From: an uncultured Lachnospiraceae bacterium
Lineage (GTDB): Bacteria > Bacillota > Clostridia > Lachnospirales > Lachnospiraceae
Assembly: GCA_947628025.1 (NCBI GenBank)
Contig: CANQYH010000074.1
Span: 1 to 12,263, forward strand
DNA length: 12,263 nucleotides
Direction of reading: 5' to 3'
The notes beneath the pieces are model-generated. The model was not told the origin of the DNA and did not search any database. It was given only the letters and a program-made list of their open reading frames with translations. The first letter of the stretch is position 1, and each line of letters starts with the position of its first letter. This document shows, piece by piece, positions 5,981 to 12,263 of the stretch. The position numbers were made by a program, and so were the translations under genes.

Positions 5981-7987
5981 ATGATATTATCCTGCAGCCA
6001 CATCCGCAAGGCGTTCGGGACCGATGTGGTATTAGACGATATTTCCTTTCATATAGAAGACTACGAAAAGGCCGCGATCGTCGGCATCAACGGCGCCGGC
6101 AAGACCACGCTCCTAAAGATCCTCGTCGGCGAAACGGCCCCCGACGACGGGCTGGCCGTACTGTCCAAAGGCAAGACCATGGGCTACCTGGCGCAGAACC
6201 AGGATCTGACCAGCCGCCGCGCCATCTACGACGAACTGCTGGAAGTCAAGCGCGGCCTCATCGACATGGAGGAACGGCTCCGCCGGCTGGAGCTGGACAT
6301 GAAGCAGGCATCCGGCCCGGAGCTGGATCAGATGCTTGAAACCTATACCCGCTTAACCCATCAATTTGAGCTGGAGGGAGGTTACAGTTACCGCAGCGAG
6401 ATCACCGGCGTCCTGAAAGGCCTGGGGTTTGCGGAGGAGGATTTCTCCCGCGAGATCTCCACCCTGTCCGGCGGGCAGAAGACCCGCGTGTCCCTGGGGA
6501 AGCTCCTGCTCTCCCGGCCGGATATCATTCTCCTGGACGAGCCTACCAACCATCTGGATATGAGCAGCATCGCCTGGCTGGAAAATTACCTGCTGAATTA
6601 CAAAGGCGCCGTGATCATCGTGGCCCACGACCGGTACTTCCTGGACAAGATCGCCACCAAGATCATCGAGCTGGAACGGGGCCGCAGCACCGTCTATCTG
6701 GGCAATTACACCGCTTACAGCCAGAAAAAGGCCCTGCTCCGCGAGGCCCAGTGGAAAGCGTACCTAAACCAGCAGCAGGAGATCCGCCACCAGGAGGAAG
6801 TGATCACGAAGCTGCGCTCCTTTAACCGTGAAAAATCCATCAAGCGCGCGGAAAGCCGGGAGAAAATGCTCTCCAAGATCGAGGTCCTGGAAAAACCGGC
6901 GGAGCTTCACGACGAGATGAACCTGAAGCTGGAACCGGACACGGTCAGCGGCGAGGAGGTCCTGACCATCCGCCGTCTGGCAAAATCGTTCGGCAGCAAC
7001 CGCCTGTTTTCCGGCGTGGACATCGACATCCGCCGCGGCGAACGGGTCGCGGTCATCGGCGACAACGGGACCGGCAAGACCACTCTGCTCAAGATCATCA
7101 ACGAACTGGTCCCCGCCGACGCAGGCGAGGTCGTCCTGGGCTCCCGCGTGCGCATTGCCTATTACGACCAGGACTATCAGGTACTCCATATGGAAAAGAC
7201 CCTGTTCGACGAACTGCAGGACACTTACCCGCACATGAACAATACCCGGATCCGCAGCATCCTGGCGGCGTTTCTTTTTACCGGCGACGACGTATTCAAG
7301 CGGATCCAGGACCTGAGCGGCGGCGAACGGGGGCGCGTGTCCCTGGCGAAGCTGATGCTGGCCGACGCCAATTTCCTGATCCTGGACGAGCCCACCAACC
7401 ACCTGGACATCACCTCCAAGGAGATCCTAGAGGACGCCCTGAACCGCTACACGGGCACCGTGCTGTACGTGTCCCACGACCGCTACTTCATCAACCGGAC
7501 CGCCACACGGATCCTGGAACTGACCGGCGGGCAGTTTTTAAATTATATCGGAAATTACGATTATTACCTGGAAAAACGCGAGGCCGTACAGCAGGCCGCT
7601 CTGGGCGCTCCCGCGGGACAGCCGCAAGCGAATCCCCAGTCCTCCGGCGCATCCGCTCCGCGCGGGAACCCGGTATCCATGAGCTCCACACCCTGGGCCT
7701 CCGCCTCCGCACAGACCGCCCCGACGGATACCAAGCAAATGTGGAAAGCCCGCAAGGAAGAGCAGGCCCAGCTCCGCAAGCGGCAGAACGATCTAAGGAA
7801 AACAGAAAATGAGATCGCGTCCCTGGAGGAACAGGACCGCGCGCTGAACGAACGCCTGACAGACCCGGCGGTCGCCGTAGACCCCGCGCAGCTTCTAAAG
7901 ATCCACGAAGAAAAAGAGACGATCCGCCTGCGGCTGGAAACCCTGTACGAGCTCTGGGAAACGCTGGCGGACGAGGATTCCGTTTGA
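5981..7987 (+). CDS. ABC-F family ATPase (YdiF/Uup-like ribosome-associated factor)
   Basis: 668 residues with two ABC domains and no membrane segments, the ABC-F layout. ATG 5981 follows AAGGAGG (5969-5975) with 5-nt spacing. Domain 1: Walker A GINGAGKT 35-42, signature LSGGQ 162-166, Walker B ILLDEP 183-188, His216. The charged interdomain linker (about 245-325) is the P-site tRNA interaction motif region; it contains SFNREKSIKRAESREKM. Domain 2: Walker A GDNGTGKTT 360-368, LSGGE 445-449, Walker B LILDEP, His499. A Ala/Pro/Ser/Gln-rich spacer (about 535-582) leads to a C-terminal coiled coil (about 583-665), as in YdiF/Uup-type members. Both ATPase sites look intact. ABC-F proteins bind the ribosomal E site and act on stalled or antibiotic-bound ribosomes. 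The C-terminal coiled coil favours a housekeeping YdiF/Uup-like role over target-protecting resistance proteins, but the latter cannot be excluded. Confidence 0.95.
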   Translation: MILSCSHIRKAFGTDVVLDDISFHIEDYEKAAIVGINGAGKTTLLKILVGETAPDDGLAVLSKGKTMGYLAQNQDLTSRRAIYDELLEVKRGLIDMEERLRRLELDMKQASGPELDQMLETYTRLTHQFELEGGYSYRSEITGVLKGLGFAEEDFSREISTLSGGQKTRVSLGKLLLSRPDIILLDEPTNHLDMSSIAWLENYLLNYKGAVIIVAHDRYFLDKIATKIIELERGRSTVYLGNYTAYSQKKALLREAQWKAYLNQQQEIRHQEEVITKLRSFNREKSIKRAESREKMLSKIEVLEKPAELHDEMNLKLEPDTVSGEEVLTIRRLAKSFGSNRLFSGVDIDIRRGERVAVIGDNGTGKTTLLKIINELVPADAGEVVLGSRVRIAYYDQDYQVLHMEKTLFDELQDTYPHMNNTRIRSILAAFLFTGDDVFKRIQDLSGGERGRVSLAKLMLADANFLILDEPTNHLDITSKEILEDALNRYTGTVLYVSHDRYFINRTATRILELTGGQFLNYIGNYDYYLEKREAVQQAALGAPAGQPQANPQSSGASAPRGNPVSMSSTPWASASAQTAPTDTKQMWKARKEEQAQLRKRQNDLRKTENEIASLEEQDRALNERLTDPAVAVDPAQLLKIHEEKETIRLRLETLYELWETLADEDSV

Positions 7988-8056
7988 TAAAACGAGAAAT
8001 ATCCCCGGAAATTTGACCGAACGGGGAAACGCCCCCGGAAAGGAGAGGTTCTACCG

Positions 8057-8311
8057 ATGAAAAAAATGAACGCGCGCCGGATCCTGGCCATCGCCGCCCT
8101 AATTCTGATCGCGTGCCTTTACGCCGTCACGATCATCTGCGCCCTGATCGACAGTCCTTTTGCCAGAAGCTGCCTGATGGCCTCCCTCTTCTGCACTATC
8201 GTGGTGCCAGTGGTCATCTACGCGTTTCTCATGTTCACGCGGCAGATCCAGAGACGCGGGGACCAGCTTCCCGGTGAAGAAGAAAGCAGCGAAAATGACG
8301 ATCAAGCTTGA
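8057..8311 (+). CDS. small two-helix membrane protein of unknown function
   Basis: 84 residues. ATG 8057 has GGAGAGG at 8042-8048 with 8-nt spacing, and the frame begins 69 bp after the ABC-F stop, suggesting cotranscription. Two hydrophobic segments lie at about 8-30 and 37-61, separated by the short polar turn DSPFARS. The C-terminal 20 residues are acidic and polar (GEEESSENDDQA). No enzyme motif is present. The clear ribosome binding site and membrane pattern support a real gene. I have no named family for it. Confidence 0.75.
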   Translation: MKKMNARRILAIAALILIACLYAVTIICALIDSPFARSCLMASLFCTIVVPVVIYAFLMFTRQIQRRGDQLPGEEESSENDDQA

Positions 8312-8427
8312 GAAATTATGACAGCCTGCGGCCGGTCCGTGCGCAGCACAGCCGCCTGCAAAACATATGCAAATCCGATCGGGAAAGCTCCGATTTCAAA
8401 AAAAATAAAGAGGAGGACCATTCAAAA

Positions 8428-9870
8428 ATGAAAAAAATCCTGACACTGAGTATTCTGACGCTTGCCGTCACATTGTCGTCGTGCGCTTCCGGAGGCGGTT
8501 CCGATCCGGCCGCCGGGAAGACGAACGCCCAGACCACGCAGGCGGAGACCACTGCCACACAGGCGGAAACCACTGCTGCTCCGGCAGAGACCACCTCCGC
8601 GCCGACGGAAGACGCCACGCAGGCCGAAACCACAGCTCCGGCCGAAACAGCCCCGATCTCCCTCGACAGCAACGCTTCCCTCAAGGACGCCAGGGAGAGG
8701 ATCTATGAATCCATGCGCCAGGAGGCGATGCTGGACGAGACGCGTTCCGCCGAAATGGACGGCCTGTCGATGACCTTTGGAGAGGCCACAATGAACTATA
8801 CGCTGGCGACGATCGGCGAGGAGGGTGAAAATGGCTATCCCGTTTACATCGCGCTCCACGGCGGCGGCGGCACGACCAAGGACGTCAACGACGACCAGTG
8901 GCGCCAGATGCAGACCTATTACCGGTTCTGCGTAAAAAGCGGCATCTATATCGCCCCGCGGGGCGTCCGCGACACCTGGGACACCCATTTCAATCCTGAG
9001 AGCTACCCCCTTTACGAGCGGCTCCTGGAGAATCTGTCGATCTATTACAATATTGATACCAACCGGGTCTACCTGCTGGGCTATTCCGCAGGCGGCGACG
9101 GCGTATATCAGATATCGCCCCGTCTGGCCGACCGGTTCGCGGCCGTCAATATGTCCGCCGGGCATCCGAATGGCGTGAACCTGACGAACCTTTACAATAC
9201 TCCGATCGCGCTGCAGTGCGGCGAAAAAGATTCCGCCTATGACCGGAACCTGGAAACGGCAAAATATAACGCCGTCCTCTACGACCTGTCCGTCCTCTAC
9301 GGCAGGAACGGAGAACCGGAGGGATACGAGCACCGCGCTTTCCTCCATCTGGGAAAAGGCCACGCAGTGAAAGACAATGACGTGCGGCGGACGGAGCAGA
9401 CCGTCCTGACCGACCTGGACGGATGGCTGGAAAACGGCCAGTCTGATACGGAAAACACCAACACGAACGCCGTCGATTTCGTATCTGCCTACACGAGGAA
9501 CCCGCTCCCCGAACGGGTCGTCTGGGACCTGTCGGTCCGCGCCGAGCAGAGCGATACCGAAACATTCTACTGGCTCAGAGCGCCGAAAGACGTCACCGAG
9601 GGCGTCGTCGTCGTCACCTATGATCCGGAAACGAACACGATCCACATCGAGCAGAATACGGCGAACGGTCCCGTGTACGCCATGGTAAACGACGAGATGC
9701 TGGACATTTTCCAGGATATAAACGTGACGGTGGACGACGGCCAGACCCAGACCGTCACCGTGACCCCTTCCATCGACTACATCCAAAAGACCATCGAGGA
9801 ACGCTGGGACAAAAATATGATCTTTGTCGGCGAGCTGGAACTTCCGGCGTGCGGCGGCTCCGATCAGTGA
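8428..9870 (+). CDS. secreted alpha/beta-hydrolase lipoprotein (esterase / PHB-depolymerase-like)
   Basis: 480 residues. ATG 8428 follows AGGAGG (8411-8416) with 11-nt spacing; the longer frame from a TTG at 8308 is rejected because it overlaps the previous stop and would bury the signal peptide. MKKILTLSILTLAVTLSSC is a lipoprotein signal with lipidated Cys19. A Thr/Ala/Glu-rich spacer (about 30-75) holds the catalytic part off the membrane. The hydrolase domain (about 115-340) shows the oxyanion-type motif ALHGGGGTT (142-150), nucleophile elbow GYSAGG with Ser220, a plausible acid Asp268 in CGEKDSAYD, and a plausible His312 in GKGHAV. These fit carboxylesterases of the poly(3-hydroxybutyrate) depolymerase/LpqC type. 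Residues about 345-475 form a further region, predicted beta-rich, that I do not recognise; it also occurs with the hydrolase part as one chain here. The substrate, possibly an ester on a polysaccharide or polymer, is unknown. Confidence 0.85.
   Translation: MKKILTLSILTLAVTLSSCASGGGSDPAAGKTNAQTTQAETTATQAETTAAPAETTSAPTEDATQAETTAPAETAPISLDSNASLKDARERIYESMRQEAMLDETRSAEMDGLSMTFGEATMNYTLATIGEEGENGYPVYIALHGGGGTTKDVNDDQWRQMQTYYRFCVKSGIYIAPRGVRDTWDTHFNPESYPLYERLLENLSIYYNIDTNRVYLLGYSAGGDGVYQISPRLADRFAAVNMSAGHPNGVNLTNLYNTPIALQCGEKDSAYDRNLETAKYNAVLYDLSVLYGRNGEPEGYEHRAFLHLGKGHAVKDNDVRRTEQTVLTDLDGWLENGQSDTENTNTNAVDFVSAYTRNPLPERVVWDLSVRAEQSDTETFYWLRAPKDVTEGVVVVTYDPETNTIHIEQNTANGPVYAMVNDEMLDIFQDINVTVDDGQTQTVTVTPSIDYIQKTIEERWDKNMIFVGELELPACGGSDQ
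8530..8655 (+). repeat. degenerate Thr/Ala/Glu-coding repeats in lipoprotein spacer
   Basis: Tandem, imperfect units coding QAETTA / PAETTS follow the lipobox of the esterase-like lipoprotein. They form a flexible, probably cell-wall-spanning linker. Such repeats can change copy number by slippage, so related strains may differ in length here. Confidence 0.6.
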
Positions 9871-10302
9871 GCGGCTACTTCCATCTTTCTGCAGCTCCAA
9901 TCAATGAGTCGCACTTTCGGCATGCGGCGGTTCGAAAAGCCCCTGCCGGATGCTCCGCTTTATCCGGAGGCATATGCCGCATAAAAAGGCCGGAAGGTTT
10001 CACATAGTTAAAGGTACCAGGCCGGCAACCTACGCTTGAATGAAATCACGATCAAAGATCTTACAATCTAATATAGCCATAAATCGAATGTGCCGCCACG
10101 CAGCGGCACATTCGCTTATTCCGGCTTTTTTTATTCGGATCTTATTTTCCCAGCAGCCGGTCGGACCGGAATATAAAACAATTATCGTTTTATTCAAGAG
10201 ACCATTCAAGAATAGGCAAAAACATTACGGATTGGGCCTGAATACACTGTATGTATGCCCGCAGGGCTCCATTAAATATAGATTAAATTTTCTTTAAGTC
10301 TA
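9871..10302. other. intergenic region with hairpins, no supported gene
   Basis: 432 bp between the lipoprotein stop and the next promoter. It holds nested complementary segments: ATGCGGC (9922-9928) with GCCGCAT (9976-9982), and inside them CCGGAT (9946-9951) with ATCCGG (9962-9967). The strong hairpin at 10085-10114 is listed separately. There is also a direct repeat ATTCAAGA at 10192-10199 and 10204-10211. Small frames in this stretch (for example 10040-10297) lack a ribosome binding site and any recognisable protein. No tRNA or known riboswitch was recognised. Confidence 0.45.
10085..10132 (+). terminator. strong 12-bp hairpin with downstream T-run
   Basis: CGAATGTGCCGC (10085-10096) and GCGGCACATTCG (10103-10114) pair perfectly over 12 bp with a 6-nt loop (CACGCA). 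A run of seven T lies at 10126-10132, 11 nt after the stem. The distance is longer than in a standard intrinsic terminator, so it may be an atypical terminator, an RNA-stabilising hairpin or part of a small RNA. It is 215 nt after the lipoprotein stop. Confidence 0.5.
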
Positions 10303-10331
10303 TTGAGGCCGGAATCCTTCTATGATAAAAT
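10303..10331 (+). promoter_or_regulatory. probable promoter of the motor-pair operon
   Basis: TTGAGG at 10303-10308, a 17-nt spacer and TAAAAT at 10326-10331 lie about 80 nt before ATG 10414 in an AT-rich patch. The -35 matches the consensus at 4 of 6 positions. It marks the start of a new transcription unit. Confidence 0.5.
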
Positions 10332-10413
10332 AGACGTATCATGTGGAAAAGGACGCGCTTCCCGTCGCCGCTTTTTCTGCGTTTGTGGGAAATACGAAAG
10401 AGGAGGTACATAA

Positions 10414-11571
10414 ATGAGGAGCAAACTGTTTATATTGTTATTTCCGCTGTATATATTGGTGTTGGGATTTATCCTGTATATCAATGGAGTGTTCACAGGG
10501 TCGGTGGCGTCGCTCAGCAATCTGGTCATCAATGTGGGATTTCTGGTGGTCATCGGCATCCTGTTCGCGATCTCGACCGCCTGCTTTATACGGCTGAACG
10601 GCTGCAGCGACGCGCTGGTGAAAGCCGCGGACCGGCTGCGGAAAGAGCAGCAGGAAAAAGGAAATTCGCTGTGGGAGCTTTACGCGGAACGGAAAGATGT
10701 TTTCCACAATCCCGCGCTGGACGAGGCGTTTGAAAAATACCAGAAGCGCATGGCGAGGCGTTATACCAAAAAGGGATATTCCGAGTCCTGCGACCTGGAG
10801 GAATACATCAATGAAGACCTGCTGGACAGGATCGCTTCGACCCATTACAATTCCGCCATCGCCGGGACCTTGACCGGACTCGGCATCCTGGGCACCTTCC
10901 TGGGGCTTTCCATGGGGCTCGCTTCCTTTAACGGAAACGATATCTACACGATCTCCGACAACGTGGGGCCGCTGCTGGACGGCATGAAGGTGGCGTTCCA
11001 TACCTCCGTTTACGGCATCTTCTTCTCTCTGGTATTCAATTTCATTTACCGGAGCATTATGGCGGACGCTTACGAAAAGCTGGCCGAATTCACAGCGCTT
11101 TTTAAGGAGTACGCCGCGCCCGGCACAGCCCTTTCGGACGCCAACGAGCGGGCCATGCTGATCTATCAGGCGAATATGGCCAATTCCATGAAAGCCATCC
11201 AGGAGCTGATGAGAGGGGCGGCCACCGAACAGGTCAAGGGCGTGGATATGATCGTCCGGCAGTTTACGGAACAGATGTCGCAGACGATGGGAGCCGATTT
11301 CGAGAAGCTCGGCAGGACTTTAAACTATGCCGGAAAGACCCTGGAACAGACCGCCAGGTCGTACCAGGACATGGAAGCCGTCACCCGGCAGCTCCAGGAG
11401 GCCAATCGCGATATGCTGCGCGGCATGTCGCAGTTTCTCCAGCGTCAGGAAGAACTGGCCGGCAAGCTGGAAGAACAGGAAAAACAGCTGGAGACCATGT
11501 CGAAATTCCTGAATGACGAGATTACCAACCAGTTATACACGTTCAATCAGATGAGGAAAACTTATGAATAA
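10414..11571 (+). CDS. MotA/TolQ/ExbB-type proton-channel protein (ZorA-like)
   Basis: 385 residues. ATG 10414 follows AGGAGG (10401-10406) with 7-nt spacing. Hydrophobic helices are at about 6-27 and 38-60, then a cytoplasmic stretch (about 61-145), then the two signature helices: AGTLTGLGILGTFLGLSMGL (150-169) and MKVAFHTSVYGIFFSLVFNF (191-210), the conserved core of MotA/TolQ/ExbB stators. A helical, Gln/Glu-rich tail of about 170 residues (215-385) is likely a coiled coil in the cytoplasm. In this family five such subunits surround two MotB/ExbD-type subunits, and ion flow drives rotation. The next gene, overlapping by 8 nt, encodes exactly such a partner. The two-helix N-terminus and extended tail recall ZorA of Zorya anti-phage systems, though the tail is much shorter than in described ZorA proteins. 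A flagellar role is unlikely, as no flagellar genes are near. Confidence 0.85.
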   Translation: MRSKLFILLFPLYILVLGFILYINGVFTGSVASLSNLVINVGFLVVIGILFAISTACFIRLNGCSDALVKAADRLRKEQQEKGNSLWELYAERKDVFHNPALDEAFEKYQKRMARRYTKKGYSESCDLEEYINEDLLDRIASTHYNSAIAGTLTGLGILGTFLGLSMGLASFNGNDIYTISDNVGPLLDGMKVAFHTSVYGIFFSLVFNFIYRSIMADAYEKLAEFTALFKEYAAPGTALSDANERAMLIYQANMANSMKAIQELMRGAATEQVKGVDMIVRQFTEQMSQTMGADFEKLGRTLNYAGKTLEQTARSYQDMEAVTRQLQEANRDMLRGMSQFLQRQEELAGKLEEQEKQLETMSKFLNDEITNQLYTFNQMRKTYE

Positions 11572-12263
11572 TAACAGAAGAAGACGGGCCGTCTTTGAGG
11601 AACCCAGCTTCTGGCAGTCCTTTTCGGATATGATGTCCGCCCTGACCCTGGTCTTCATCCTGATCATCGCGATCACGCTGGCGATCTACCGGCAGAAGAC
11701 GACGGATCTGGAACACACGCAGATGGAACTGAATACGGCGACAGAGGAGCTGGAACTGGCCAAAAAAGATCTCGACCGCTATCGGGAAGAGATCGAAGCC
11801 TCCAACAAAGAGCTGGCGGACTCGCTGGCGCAGCTGCAGACAGCGTACGAACAGGCGGCGCTGACGCAGGAGGAGCTGGACAGCGCGTACCAGCAGATCG
11901 AAACATCGCAGAAACAGATCGCGGCCGCCGAGCAGCAGATCGCAGCGGCACAGCTGCAGATCGAGGCAGCGCAGCAGGAGCTGGCGGATACCAGGAGCGA
12001 ATTGCAGGATATCGTAGGAGTCAGGACCGATATCATCGGAGAGCTGCAGAGCCGTTTTACCAATTCATCCATGACGGTGGATCCACAGACGGGTTCCATC
12101 ACATTTTCGTCGGACGTGCTGTTCGCCTACAACAGCGCGGAGCTGACGGAGGACATCCAGAGCACCCTGCGCGAGATCATTCCCATGTATCTGGGCGTAC
12201 TGCTTCAGGACAATTATCTCCCGTACATCGCGGAGATCATTATCGAGGGACACACGGATACGG
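11564..12263 (+). CDS. MotB/OmpA-type motor partner (ZorB-like), 3' end missing
   Basis: The frame starts at ATG 11564, overlapping the upstream stop by 8 nt (ATGAATAA), with GAGG at about 11553-11556 as ribosome binding site, and runs off the right edge (233 full codons seen). A basic N-terminus (NNNRRRR) precedes FEEPSFWQSFSDMMSALTLV: a single membrane helix (about 21-42) entered by Asp22 in W-x-x-FSDMMSAL, the place of the proton-carrying Asp of MotB/ZorB. Residues about 45-150 are a long coiled coil rich in Gln, Ala, Glu and Leu. Then comes an OmpA-like peptidoglycan-binding domain, beginning ITFSSDVLFAYNSAELT (about 184-200) and cut off just after EIIIEGHTDT. Such proteins anchor a stator to the cell wall. 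The coiled coil, of a size that could span part of a thick wall, is notable. Together with the preceding gene it forms a motor unit. Confidence 0.85.
   Translation, partial: MNNNRRRRAVFEEPSFWQSFSDMMSALTLVFILIIAITLAIYRQKTTDLEHTQMELNTATEELELAKKDLDRYREEIEASNKELADSLAQLQTAYEQAALTQEELDSAYQQIETSQKQIAAAEQQIAAAQLQIEAAQQELADTRSELQDIVGVRTDIIGELQSRFTNSSMTVDPQTGSITFSSDVLFAYNSAELTEDIQSTLREIIPMYLGVLLQDNYLPYIAEIIIEGHTDT

Noticed and set aside
6764..7402. 212-residue open frame on the minus strand
   Set aside because: It is antisense to the highly conserved ABC-F gene, with no recognisable motif.
8002..8027. TCCCCG / CGGGGA hairpin after the ABC-F gene as a terminator
   Set aside because: The stem is 6 bp with a 14-nt loop and no T-run, and the next gene starts only 30 nt later, so readthrough is more likely.
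8308..8427. TTG-started extension of the lipoprotein
   Set aside because: It overlaps the previous stop and would place 40 residues before a clear lipoprotein signal peptide that has its own AGGAGG site.
8422..9900. 492-residue open frame on the minus strand
   Set aside because: It lies entirely opposite the lipoprotein gene; such frames are common in GC-rich coding DNA. There is no domain and no ribosome binding site.
9926..9945. GGTTCGAAA, resembling a tRNA T-loop
   Set aside because: The flanking bases do not form the T stem, and no acceptor, D or anticodon arms are found around it.
10040..10297. 85-codon plus-strand frame in the intergenic region
   Set aside because: It runs through the perfect hairpin, has no ribosome binding site and no recognisable motif.

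Overview
This looks like a chromosomal segment from a Gram-positive, GC-rich member of the Clostridia, most likely Lachnospiraceae or a relative. The assignment rests on strong GGAGG-type ribosome binding sites, sigma-A-like promoters, a lipoprotein with a Thr/Ala/Glu-rich spacer, a FecCD/FecE transporter ATPase with a C-terminal extension of a kind I associate with Clostridia, and an AraC regulator of gut-Clostridia type. No rRNA, tRNA, CRISPR array, insertion sequence or prophage gene was seen. Taxonomy is an inference from style, not from a marker gene.

Left part (1-1728, + strand): the end of a FecCD/BtuC-type permease and its ATPase, the 3' end of a metal-chelate (siderophore, heme or cobalamin type) import operon. 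The ATPase carries an extra C-terminal domain of about 110 residues with a Gly-rich nucleotide-binding-like motif. It converges, with a 20-bp overlap, on a minus-strand unit (1709-3602). That unit encodes a ClpX-related AAA+ ATPase and, downstream, a small membrane-anchored protein of unknown function. The AAA+ gene lies behind a near-consensus promoter and an unusually long leader of about 440 nt.

Middle part (4336-8311): an AraC-family regulator and a TmrB-like P-loop protein overlap by 4 nt (minus strand). They are divergent from an ABC-F translation-factor gene (+ strand), which is followed by a small two-helix membrane protein. The 221-bp divergent region has readable promoters on both strands, and the AraC promoter has a 7-bp inverted repeat over its -10 and -35 elements.

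Right part (8428-12263, + strand): a secreted esterase/depolymerase-like lipoprotein, then a 543-bp intergenic region with a 12-bp perfect hairpin, then the start of a new operon. This operon encodes a MotA/TolQ/ExbB-type membrane channel protein and an overlapping MotB/OmpA-type partner that runs off the window. The pair has the layout of an ion-driven rotary motor of the ZorA/ZorB kind, but the genes that would show whether it is a defence system are outside the window.

The two places most worth following up are the ClpX-like unfoldase, which keeps the ClpP-docking tripeptide but lacks the zinc domain and the RKH loop, and the ZorAB-like motor pair at the right edge.
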